Assembly (NCBI RefSeq): GCF_012272825.1
Contig: NZ_JAAWWS010000149.1
Location: forward strand, 1 to 38,438
Direction of reading: 5' to 3'
Length of the DNA: 38,438 nucleotides
From: Wenzhouxiangella sp. XN79A
GTDB lineage: Bacteria; Pseudomonadota; Gammaproteobacteria; Xanthomonadales; Wenzhouxiangellaceae
Part shown: piece after piece, positions 15,901 through 23,133 of the stretch
Position numbering within the stretch: position 1 is the first letter of the stretch
Layout: every line of letters begins with the position of its first letter
The notes under the pieces: generated by a model
What the model was told of the DNA's origin: nothing
The model's database searches: none
The model's input: the letters and a program-made list of their open reading frames with translations, nothing else
Made by a program: the position numbers and the translations under genes

Positions 15901-16784
15901 GCCGGCCGCTCGAAATCCAGCCGCACCCAGTCCTCCCGTGCCGCTTCGCCGATCGGCCGCAGGCGAGCCCGGTACGCTTCGAGCACGCGGTCGGCCTGCT
16001 CGGCGAGAATGCCGGACAGCGCCAGTCGCCCGCCCGGAGCGACCCGGCCGGCGATGGCGTCGGCCAGTTCGACCAGCGGGCCGGCCAGGATGTTGGCCAC
16101 CACGACCGTCGCCGCGCCGTCCGGCGCGTCCTCGGGCAGCACCGCGTCGATGCGATCGACCACACCGTTGCGCTCGGCGTTGTCCCGGGTGGCGTCCAGC
16201 GCCTGGCCGTCGTGATCGATCGCCAGCACCCGGCGGGCGCCCTTCAGCGCCGCGGCCACGGCCAGGATGCCGGAACCGCAGCCGTAGTCGACCACCTCGA
16301 GACCGTCCAGGTCCAGGCCGTCCAGCCACTCCAGGCACAGGGCGGTGGTCGGATGGGTGCCGGTGCCGAAGGCCAGGCCCGGGTCGAGCCGGACGACGAC
16401 GGGCCAGTCGGGCTCCGGTTCGCGGTGCGAGGGGCAGACCCAGATCGATTCACCGAAGCGCATCGGCTCGTAGCGATCCATCCAGGCCCGGACCCAGTCG
16501 CGGTCCGGGACCGCATCGAACTCGGCTTGCGCCGCGCTGCCGTCGAGGACGCCCTGGCCGGCCAGCGCAGCGCGGACCGCGTCGGTTGCCAGGCTCGCCG
16601 GAATCAGCGCCTCGAGAATCGAGGCATCCCACATCGGCGTCTCGCCGGGCCCCGGCTCGTGCAGCGGCTGGTCGCCGGCATCGGTCAGCGTGACCGCTGC
16701 GGCACCCAGCGACCACAGCAGCTCCTCGGCGTCGTCCAGGCGGTCCGGGGCGACCGGGAACCGTACGGTGCGATAGCGTTCCAT
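15897..16784 (-). CDS. prmA: Ribosomal protein L11 methyltransferase
   Basis: PrmA trimethylates the N-terminus and lysines of ribosomal protein L11 using SAM. The 295-residue length matches E. coli PrmA (293). An N-terminal recognition domain (about 1-95) precedes the Rossmann methyltransferase domain. The family-specific GLAFGTGTHPTT lies at 136-147, the SAM loop DYGCGSGILAVAA at 166-178, and VVVANILAGPL near 220. ATG 16784 begins directly with the conserved first strand (MERYRTVRFPV). The upstream open extension is not needed. The gene overlaps the sulfotransferase gene by 4 bp. Confidence 0.95.
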   Translation of the reverse strand: MERYRTVRFPVAPDRLDDAEELLWSLGAAAVTLTDAGDQPLHEPGPGETPMWDASILEALIPASLATDAVRAALAGQGVLDGSAAQAEFDAVPDRDWVRAWMDRYEPMRFGESIWVCPSHREPEPDWPVVVRLDPGLAFGTGTHPTTALCLEWLDGLDLDGLEVVDYGCGSGILAVAAALKGARRVLAIDHDGQALDATRDNAERNGVVDRIDAVLPEDAPDGAATVVVANILAGPLVELADAIAGRVAPGGRLALSGILAEQADRVLEAYRARLRPIGEAAREDWVRLDFERPA

Positions 16785-16894
16785 GCGCGAAGCATACTCG
16801 TCCAGCCGACCGGATTGCCCGCGAGCGTGCCGGCCGCTTGCATTCCGGGCGACAAACCCCATTGTCCTGTTCTGGAACGCACTGGAACGACACG

Positions 16895-17287
16895 ATGTCC
16901 GACAACGAGCGCGACACGCTGCGGTTCGATACCGACGACCTCTACCGCATCGACACCTTCACCGACCAGCGGTCCGGCTCGATCCGCCGCATGACACCGG
17001 TCGACGCCGACGGCAACGACGACCCGTCCCGCCCGGTCCGCTACATCGGCGAGGCCTCGGCGATGACGCCGGCCGGCACGATCCCGCTGAGCTTCGAGCT
17101 GGAAGGCGACAGCCTCGCCCGGGCCGCCGAGGGCTTTGCCGACGGCGCCCAGCAGGCCTTCCAGGAAACCCTCGAAGAACTCAAGCGCATGCAGCGCGAG
17201 CAGCAGCAGTCGATCATGGTGCCCGGGCAGGACGGCAGGATCGACGTGCCCGGCGGCGGCATGGGCGGCGGCAAGATCCAGTTCTGA
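16895..17287 (+). CDS. Small uncharacterised cytoplasmic protein
   Basis: The product has 130 residues from ATG 16895 and no recognised family. The N-terminal half is acidic and mixed (MSDNERDTLRFDTDDLYRID...). Residues 68-108 are a charged, Gln-rich, probably coiled-coil helix (FQETLEELKRMQREQQQ). The tail is Gly-rich (VPGGGMGGGKIQF). There is no signal peptide or membrane segment. The codon pattern, helical periodicity and position (divergent from prmA by 110 bp, 33 bp before another small gene on the same strand) support a real gene. Function is unknown. Confidence 0.7.
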   Translation: MSDNERDTLRFDTDDLYRIDTFTDQRSGSIRRMTPVDADGNDDPSRPVRYIGEASAMTPAGTIPLSFELEGDSLARAAEGFADGAQQAFQETLEELKRMQREQQQSIMVPGQDGRIDVPGGGMGGGKIQF

Positions 17288-17320
17288 TCGCAGCCCTTTC
17301 CCCGGAGCCCGGAGCGACCG

Positions 17321-17536
17321 ATGACCCGACGCACCTACGACGTGGCCGGCTTCACGCTGGTCCTGGACAAGATCGTGATGGTTTCGGGCCTGTTCGAGGC
17401 CAAGAACAACGAGGGCTGGGCGTTCAACGTTCGCCTCGTCTCGGGTGCCCGCGTCGCGATCAAGAAACCCGACCGCAACGAAGCCGTCCTCGAGCGCGAA
17501 CTGCTGATCAAGGCCATCGACGCCTACGACGACTGA
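17321..17536 (+). CDS. Small beta-rich hypothetical protein (71 aa)
   Basis: The 71-residue product starts at ATG 17321 with GGAG 6 nt upstream. Alternating hydrophobic residues (YDVAGFTLVLDKIVMVSG, WAFNVRLVSGARVAI) suggest a small beta-barrel or SH3-like fold, ending in a helix (EAVLERELLIKAIDAY). There are no cysteines, signal or membrane segment. It lies 33 bp after the 130-aa gene and is probably co-transcribed with it. No family recognised. Confidence 0.7.
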   Translation: MTRRTYDVAGFTLVLDKIVMVSGLFEAKNNEGWAFNVRLVSGARVAIKKPDRNEAVLERELLIKAIDAYDD

Positions 17537-17564
17537 ATCGTCCGGCGGCGAATGGGTGCATTTC

Positions 17565-17821
17565 TACCGCAGATGAACGCAGATAGAGGCCCGATCTTCA
17601 GGATCGGGTCTTGAACCGCACCGCTGCAACCGCCGACGGGCGTGGTCGGGCGCTGGTGGGCCCTGCGCCGGCCTGGGAGGGCAGGACGGCAACCGCCCAG
17701 GGCCGGAATCCGGCTCCCGCGGCCGCCGGAACCCGACCGCGACCACCGGGGCGTCGACCCCGATCCCGTGTGATCCACCGATCGTCCCACAACGCGCCTT
17801 GATCTGCGTTCATCTGCGGTA
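17565..17821. repeat. MITE-like element with 20-bp perfect terminal inverted repeats
   Basis: The left end (17565-17584) and right end (17802-17821) are perfect 20-bp inverted copies. Each arm holds two GCAGAT hexamers ten bases apart. After a two-base mismatch the arms again share AGGC. The interior is GC-rich, codes for nothing convincing, and carries a 7-bp hairpin at 17590-17608 (CCCGATC / GATCGGG, 5-nt loop). No target-site duplication is obvious. The element fills nearly all of the gene-free stretch 17537-17862. It looks like a non-autonomous mobile or palindromic repeat; short open frames across it are translations of the repeat. Confidence 0.6.
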
Positions 17822-17862
17822 AACAACCGGACTCGCCCCGCCGAAGAACCCCACCTCCCCGC

Positions 17863-20532
17863 TTACGACTGACCGTCGTGCCTCAAGGCGGCGGTGACGA
17901 TTTCCTCGACGTCGGGGCTCAATCCCTTCTGGTCGCGGATGGCTTCGAGCTGGGCTTTCATCGAGGCCGCTCGCCGACCGTCGTGGTCGCTCCAGCGATT
18001 GAAGACCGTGGCCAGCCGCGCGGCGACCTGGGGGTTGATCCGGTCGAGTTCGCGGACCACCTCGCCGACCAGCGCATGGCCGGCTCCGTCGGAGCGATGG
18101 AAGGCGACCGGGTTGTGCATGCCGAACGCGCCGATCAAGGCACGCGTCTTGTTCGGATTCCGCAGCGAAAACGCCGGATGCTTCATCAGCTCGCGGACCC
18201 GATCGACCGTGCCCCGGTCCGGCACCAGGGCCTGGACCGTGAACCATTTGTCCATGACCAGAGGATTGTCGGCGTAGCGACGTTCGAACTGTTCGAGCAT
18301 CGGGCCGGCCGCGCTGCGTCCGGCCAGGACCATGGCCGTCAGCGCACCGAACCGGTCGGTCATGTTGTCGGCCCGACCGAACAGGCGAAGAGCCCGCGCC
18401 ACGGCCGAAGGATCGGCATGGGCCACGCGCAGTCGGAGCACGGCATGGAACAGGCTGCGGCGAGCGACATCTTCGGCCACGAAGCGCCAGGGACCCGACG
18501 GCAGACCCTTCTGCAGGATGCCGTCGAGCCGTCCGGCCATCCGCTCCGACAGGTTGTGGCGAAGCGCTTCGCGCGCGCGGTGGATCGCGTCGACATCGAC
18601 CGGCGAGCGGTCGCGCGCGATGTCGACCTCGCTGGGCAATTCGAGCAGCGCGGCACAAAGCGCCGGATCGTCGTCTGCGTGATCGAGCATGTGCTGCCAG
18701 GCCGCCCCCAGCGCGCGGACGTTCGGCAGCTCGCCGTTGTTGTCGACGGCCGCGTGAAGGATCCGGGTCGACAGGCGCCGCCCGGCCAGCCAGCGCGCCA
18801 CCGGATCGGTATCGAAGGCCAGCAGACAGCCCAGGTCATCGTCACTCGGGTCATCGACCAAGCGGACCGGGGCCGTGAATCCTCGCAGCATCGACAGCAC
18901 CGGGCGCGCGTCGAGCTTCTCGAAACGCAGGCAGGTCCGGCGTTCGCGGAGTTCGACGCGGTGCGACGTCGAGGCCGGGGCGTCGGCAAGCGGCACCGAA
19001 AGCGCCTGCCCGTCCCGGGAAAGCAGGCCGAGCTCGACCGGCAGATGCAGCGGCCCGAGCCCCTGGTTGTCGTCGTGCAGGGGCAGCGATTGTTCGAGAT
19101 CGACCTCGAACGTGCCGCGATCTTCGTCGAAACGCGTTTCGACCTTCAAGACCGGCGTGCCGACCTGGCGGTACCAGCGCTCGAACTGGCCGAGTTCGAC
19201 GCCGTTGGCGTCGGCCATCGCGCGGCGGAAGTCATCGCAGGTCACGGCCTGGCCGTCGTGGCGCTCGAAGTAGAGATCCATGCCCCTGCGGAAGCCGTCC
19301 TCGCCGAGCAGCGTGGCGTACATGCGCACGACCTCGGCGCCCTTCTCGTAGACCGTGGCGGTGTAGAAGTTGTTGATCTCGAGGTAGCGCTCCGGCCGGA
19401 CCGGGTGGGCCATCGGCCCGGCGTCCTCGGGGAACTGACGCGCCATCAGGTCGCGCACGTCCTGGATGCGCTTGACCGCCCGCGACTGCATGTCCGACGA
19501 GAATTCCTGGTCGCGATAGACGGTCAGCCCTTCCTTCAGGGTCAGCTGGAACCAGTCTCGGCAGGTCACCCGGTTACCGGTCCAGTTGTGGAAGTACTCG
19601 TGCGCGATCACGCTCTCGATCGCCTCGTAATCGGCGTCGGTCGCGGTCTCGGGATCGGCCAGCACGAACTTCGCGTTGAAGATGTTGAGGCTCTTGTTTT
19701 CCATCGCGCCCATGTTGAAGTCGTGGGTCGCGACCACGTGGTAGACGTCGAGGTCGTACTCCAGGCCGAAGCGCTGCTCGTCCCAGGCCATGGCCTTCTT
19801 CAGGCTGTCGATGGCGTGGTCGAGGCGGTCGATGTTGGCCCGCTCGGAGTAGAACTTCAGCGCCACCTCACGTCCCGAAGCGGTCGTGAACCGGTCTTCC
19901 TTGCAGCCGAGATCGCCGGCGACCAGCGCGAACAGGTAGGCGGGCTTGCGGAACGGATCGTCCCAGACCGCGTAGTGTCGACCGTCGTCCAGCTCACCGT
20001 GCTCGAGCAGGTTGCCGTTCGACAGCAGCACCGGATAACGTGCCCGGTCGGCCTCGAGCCGGACCCGGAACGTCGCCATCACGTCGGGCCGGTCGAGGAA
20101 CCAGGTGATCTTGCGGAAGCCCTCGGCCTCGCACTGAGTCAACAGGCTGGCACCGGCCTGGTACAGGCCCTCCAGCGCGGTGTTGGCCGACGGCGCGATT
20201 TCCACTTCGGTCTCGACCCGGGCGCGGTCCGGGACGCCGGCGATGCGGAGCGTCTCGCCCTGCACGGTCCACTCGCCGGCGGGCCGCTCCTGGCCGTCGA
20301 CCGCAACCCGGCGCGTCATCAGTCCGCTGCCGTGAAGTTCCAGCGGCGCGGCGCCGGTCGCCGAAGCGCTGCCCGCGGCCTCGGCGTTGCGGCGAACCTC
20401 GAGGACCGCACGCACGCGGGTGGCTGCCGGATCCAGCGCCAGCGTCAGCTCGACGGCGTCGATCCACCAGTCCGGCGGGCGGTAGTCGACGCGTTGGATG
20501 GGCGTACGCGGAGAATCGCCTTTCAGCGCCAT
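17863..20532 (-). CDS. pepN: Aminopeptidase N, M1 family
   Basis: This zinc metallo-aminopeptidase removes N-terminal residues from peptides in cytoplasmic protein turnover. It has 889 residues, slightly longer than E. coli PepN (870). The substrate-binding GAMEN motif is at 275-279. The zinc site HEYFH is at 311-315, with the third ligand E334 in LKEGLTVYRDQEFSSDM. The PepN-specific beta and C-terminal helical domains fill the rest. There is no signal peptide. ATG 20532 is the start, 44 bp from the divergent PLP enzyme gene. Confidence 0.96.
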   Translation of the reverse strand: MALKGDSPRTPIQRVDYRPPDWWIDAVELTLALDPAATRVRAVLEVRRNAEAAGSASATGAAPLELHGSGLMTRRVAVDGQERPAGEWTVQGETLRIAGVPDRARVETEVEIAPSANTALEGLYQAGASLLTQCEAEGFRKITWFLDRPDVMATFRVRLEADRARYPVLLSNGNLLEHGELDDGRHYAVWDDPFRKPAYLFALVAGDLGCKEDRFTTASGREVALKFYSERANIDRLDHAIDSLKKAMAWDEQRFGLEYDLDVYHVVATHDFNMGAMENKSLNIFNAKFVLADPETATDADYEAIESVIAHEYFHNWTGNRVTCRDWFQLTLKEGLTVYRDQEFSSDMQSRAVKRIQDVRDLMARQFPEDAGPMAHPVRPERYLEINNFYTATVYEKGAEVVRMYATLLGEDGFRRGMDLYFERHDGQAVTCDDFRRAMADANGVELGQFERWYRQVGTPVLKVETRFDEDRGTFEVDLEQSLPLHDDNQGLGPLHLPVELGLLSRDGQALSVPLADAPASTSHRVELRERRTCLRFEKLDARPVLSMLRGFTAPVRLVDDPSDDDLGCLLAFDTDPVARWLAGRRLSTRILHAAVDNNGELPNVRALGAAWQHMLDHADDDPALCAALLELPSEVDIARDRSPVDVDAIHRAREALRHNLSERMAGRLDGILQKGLPSGPWRFVAEDVARRSLFHAVLRLRVAHADPSAVARALRLFGRADNMTDRFGALTAMVLAGRSAAGPMLEQFERRYADNPLVMDKWFTVQALVPDRGTVDRVRELMKHPAFSLRNPNKTRALIGAFGMHNPVAFHRSDGAGHALVGEVVRELDRINPQVAARLATVFNRWSDHDGRRAASMKAQLEAIRDQKGLSPDVEEIVTAALRHDGQS

Positions 20533-20576
20533 GGTTCGACCTCGGAGAACTTCGAAGAAGCCGGTAGTATAAAGAG

Positions 20577-21536
20577 ATGGCCGTCGTTCCCGACATCGCT
20601 CTCCCGTCGCCGCTCCGGGCCGCCGCCCGACTCAGCGGCGTGGTTCGGCGCACCCCGGTGCTGCTCGAGCCGGCGCTGGACGCGCAGCTGGGCTGCCGAC
20701 TGCACTTCAAGGCCGAACACCTGCAGGTGACCGGCTCGTTCAAGTACCGCGGCGCGTCGAATGCTCTCGCCCGTCTCGACGACGGGATCCGCGGCGTGGC
20801 GACCCACTCGTCGGGCAACCACGGCGCGGCGCTGGCGGCCGCCGCCCGCGCCCGCGGCCTCGAGGCGCACGTCGTGATGCCCGAAAACGCCGTGCGCACC
20901 AAGATCGAGGCCGTCCGCGCGCACGGTGGCCAGGTGCACTTCTGCGCCCCGAACCAGGCCGCCCGCGAGGCCGGTCTGGCCGACTGGGTGGACCGGGGCT
21001 TCGTCGCCATTCCGCCCTACGACCACGACGACATCATCGCCGGCCAGGGCACGCTGGCGCTGGAGTTGCTCGAGCAGGTCGAGGCGCTGGACTGCATCGT
21101 GGCACCGATCGGTGGCGGCGGGATGCTTGCCGGCATCGTCCGGGCCGTTGCCGAGCGCGCGCCGGACGTCCAGGTGATCGGCGCCGAGCCGCTCGGCGCC
21201 GACGATGCCCAGCGCTCGCTGGCCGCTGGCCGGCGGGTCGAGGATCATCACCCGCAGACCATCGCCGACGGCCTGCGGGCGCTGCTCGGTCAACGCAATT
21301 TCGCGATCCTCTCGGCCGCCGACGTGCCGATCCTGACCGTATCCGAAGACGGCATCCGGTCGGCGATGGGCCTGCTGTGGCATCGGCTCAAGCAGGTCAT
21401 CGAGCCGTCGGGCGCGGTGGCGCTGGCCGCGGTGGCGGCGCATTCCGAACGCTTCGCCGGGCAACGGGTCGGCGTGGTGCTGTCGGGCGGCAACCTCGAT
21501 ACCGACGCGCTGCTGGCGCATCTTCCGCCGGCATGA
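20577..21536 (+). CDS. PLP-dependent threonine/serine dehydratase-like enzyme
   Basis: This 319-residue fold-type II PLP enzyme lacks the C-terminal ACT domain of biosynthetic IlvA. The Schiff-base lysine is K56 in GSFKYRGA. SSGNHG (78-83) and GGGG (179-182) bind the cofactor. PYDHDDIIAGQGT and a late SGGN complete the pattern. The size and motifs match catabolic threonine dehydratases and serine racemases; which of these it is cannot be decided from sequence. The ATG at 20577 is preceded by AAAGAG. Its stop overlaps the start of the SixA-like gene (ATGA). Confidence 0.88.
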   Translation: MAVVPDIALPSPLRAAARLSGVVRRTPVLLEPALDAQLGCRLHFKAEHLQVTGSFKYRGASNALARLDDGIRGVATHSSGNHGAALAAAARARGLEAHVVMPENAVRTKIEAVRAHGGQVHFCAPNQAAREAGLADWVDRGFVAIPPYDHDDIIAGQGTLALELLEQVEALDCIVAPIGGGGMLAGIVRAVAERAPDVQVIGAEPLGADDAQRSLAAGRRVEDHHPQTIADGLRALLGQRNFAILSAADVPILTVSEDGIRSAMGLLWHRLKQVIEPSGAVALAAVAAHSERFAGQRVGVVLSGGNLDTDALLAHLPPA

Positions 21537-22000
21537 CGGCCCGGACCGTGATCCTGCTGCGCCATGCCGAGGCCGGTCCGCCGGAGCCCGGGCAGGGCGA
21601 TATCGATCGCGCGCTGACCCGACAGGGCCGGACCCAGGCCGACCAGGTCAACCGCTGGTTGCAGCAGCACCCCGAGTGGCGGGGCATCGAGGTCCGCGTG
21701 TCGCCGGCCAAGCGCACGCGCGAAACGGCCGATCGCGCGCTGGCCGGCTGGCACCGGGGCGAAGTGGTCGAGGACCGACGGCTGTGGAACGCCTCGCTGG
21801 ATACGCTGTTCGACCTGCTCGGCGAACGGACCGGCGACCTGCTGCTGATCGGCCACAACCCCGGGCTGGAGCAGCTCAGCCGGGCCTGGACCGGCATGCT
21901 GATGCCGGTCTCGGTGGGCAGTGCGCACGTGCTGACCATCGACGATGACGGGCGCGCCCGCGCCGCCGATCGGTTTCAGCCGTCCAGGGACGCGACGTAG
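21533..22000 (+). CDS. SixA-like histidine phosphatase
   Basis: The 155-residue protein belongs to the histidine phosphatase superfamily, with catalytic R10-H11 (LLRHAEAG), a central arginine in SPAKRTRET and H108 (LIGHNPGLE). The short length fits SixA, which dephosphorylates phosphohistidine residues such as those on HPt domains or Npr. The substrate here is inferred. ATG 21533 lies in the ATGA overlap with the preceding dehydratase gene. The last 25 bp overlap the convergent free-methionine-sulfoxide reductase gene. Confidence 0.87.
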   Translation: MTARTVILLRHAEAGPPEPGQGDIDRALTRQGRTQADQVNRWLQQHPEWRGIEVRVSPAKRTRETADRALAGWHRGEVVEDRRLWNASLDTLFDLLGERTGDLLLIGHNPGLEQLSRAWTGMLMPVSVGSAHVLTIDDDGRARAADRFQPSRDAT

Positions 22001-22455
22001 ATCGCCGCCAGTGCCTCGAAGCCGGCCTGGTCGGCCTGGTCGAACCGCCCGGGCAGCGGACTGTCGATATCCAGCACGCCGATCACGCGGTCGCTGCGCA
22101 CCAGCGGCACGACGATTTCCGAACGCGAGTTGACGTCGCAGGCGATGTGACCGTCGAAGGCGTGCACGTCGGCCACGCGCTGGGTGCGCCGCTCGGCCGC
22201 CGCGGTCCCGCAGACGCCTCGCCCGAACGGAATCCGGACGCAGGCCGGCAGCCCCTGGAACGGGCCGACGACCAGCTCCTCGCCCTCGCTGAAATAGAAC
22301 CCGGCCCAGTTCAGGTCCTTCAGGGAGTGAAAGACCAGCGCGGCCAGGTTGGCCGCGTTGGCGATCGGGTGCGACTCGCCGTGGAGCAGGGCACGGGCGC
22401 GGTCGAGGAGTTCGTCCCAGTGTTCGATCGGGGTCAGGGGTTGGTCAAGATTCAT
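21976..22455 (-). CDS. msrC: Free methionine-(R)-sulfoxide reductase (GAF domain)
   Basis: The 159-residue single GAF-domain enzyme reduces free Met-(R)-sulfoxide using thioredoxin. Three conserved cysteines are present at C72 (PACVRIPFG), C82 (GVCGTAA) and C106 (HIACDVNSRSEIVVP). Their spacing (10 and 24 residues) equals that of E. coli fRMsr C84, C94 and C118. This separates it from signalling GAF domains. The start is ATG 22455, overlapping the end of the DUF938 gene by 11 bp, so the two genes are probably co-expressed. Confidence 0.93.
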   Translation of the reverse strand: MNLDQPLTPIEHWDELLDRARALLHGESHPIANAANLAALVFHSLKDLNWAGFYFSEGEELVVGPFQGLPACVRIPFGRGVCGTAAAERRTQRVADVHAFDGHIACDVNSRSEIVVPLVRSDRVIGVLDIDSPLPGRFDQADQAGFEALAAIYVASLDG

Positions 22456-23059
22456 CGGCGGGATTCCTGCGGTCGAAGACCAGGGTGAGATTGTTGGCCG
22501 GCATCGCGAGTTCCGCAATCCGCTGCAGGCCGACGGCCGCCGCCCAGCGGTCGATTTCGCCCAGGTCGCGGATGCCCATGTGCGGAGCGCGCGCACGCAG
22601 CGATTCGTCGAAGCGCGCATTGGACTCGGCGGTGTGGCGGCCGGCGCGACGGAACGGTCCGTAGAGCACCAGTCGTCCATCGGCCCGGAGCACACTGGCC
22701 GCACCGCCGAACAGGGCGCGGACGCCGGCCTCGGAAAGAATATGCGCGGTGTTGGCCGAAACCACCGCGTCGAACCGCAGCTCGGGCCAGCGACCGAACA
22801 CGTCCAGCACCGCCGGCGCCCGCAGGTTGGGCCGCTCGATCCCGGCCAGGCCGGCCTCCAGCGTAGCCTGCTCGGCCGGCGCGTTGGTCGGCCACCATCG
22901 CCAGCCCGGCATGCGTTCGCTGAAATGGTCGGCGTGCTGACCGGTGCCGGCGCCGACCTCGAGCACGTCGGCCGATTCGGGCAGCACGGCGCGCAGCACG
23001 GCGAGCAGGGGCGCTCGATTGCGCTCGGCGGCCGGTGAATGAGGGCGGTTCGGGTCCAG
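22445..23059 (-). CDS. DUF938 (METTL26-like) methyltransferase, apparent CTG start
   Basis: This class I SAM methyltransferase has the loop VLEVGAGTGQHADHF, the strand DAVVSANTAHILS, and a C-terminal MPANNLTLVF as in DUF938/METTL26. The first in-frame GTG (22999) would remove the conserved N-terminal signature HSPAAERNRAPLLAVL, which is present upstream in the same frame. Between that signature and the end of pilQ there is no in-frame ATG, GTG or TTG. The most plausible start is CTG 23059, with GGAG nine bases upstream, giving 204 residues (usual length for the family). The substrate is unknown. A terminator lies just upstream. Confidence 0.8.
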   Translation of the reverse strand: MDPNRPHSPAAERNRAPLLAVLRAVLPESADVLEVGAGTGQHADHFSERMPGWRWWPTNAPAEQATLEAGLAGIERPNLRAPAVLDVFGRWPELRFDAVVSANTAHILSEAGVRALFGGAASVLRADGRLVLYGPFRRAGRHTAESNARFDESLRARAPHMGIRDLGEIDRWAAAVGLQRIAELAMPANNLTLVFDRRNPADES

Positions 23060-23074
23060 GACGACGTACTCCGC

Positions 23075-23110
23075 AACGAAACGGGCCCGGAGCGCGTGCG
23101 CCCCGGGCCC
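23075..23110 (-). terminator. Rho-independent terminator after pilQ
   Basis: On the minus strand an 8-bp stem (GGGCCCGG / CCGGGCCC) is extended inside by GCGC/GCGC pairing and followed by GTTTCGTT. It lies 24 bp after the pilQ stop and 16 bp before the proposed CTG start of the next gene. Confidence 0.6.
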
Positions 23111-23133
23111 CGGATCGGGGTCGAAATCGACGG

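Noticed and set aside
17524-17826. 100-codon minus-strand frame over the inverted-repeat element
   Set aside because: It starts inside the repeat arm and is a translation of the element with no independent support.
23059-23076. A frameshift linking TTG 23076 to the DUF938 frame
   Set aside because: Possible as a sequencing error, but the CTG with a proper Shine-Dalgarno explains the data without invoking an indel.
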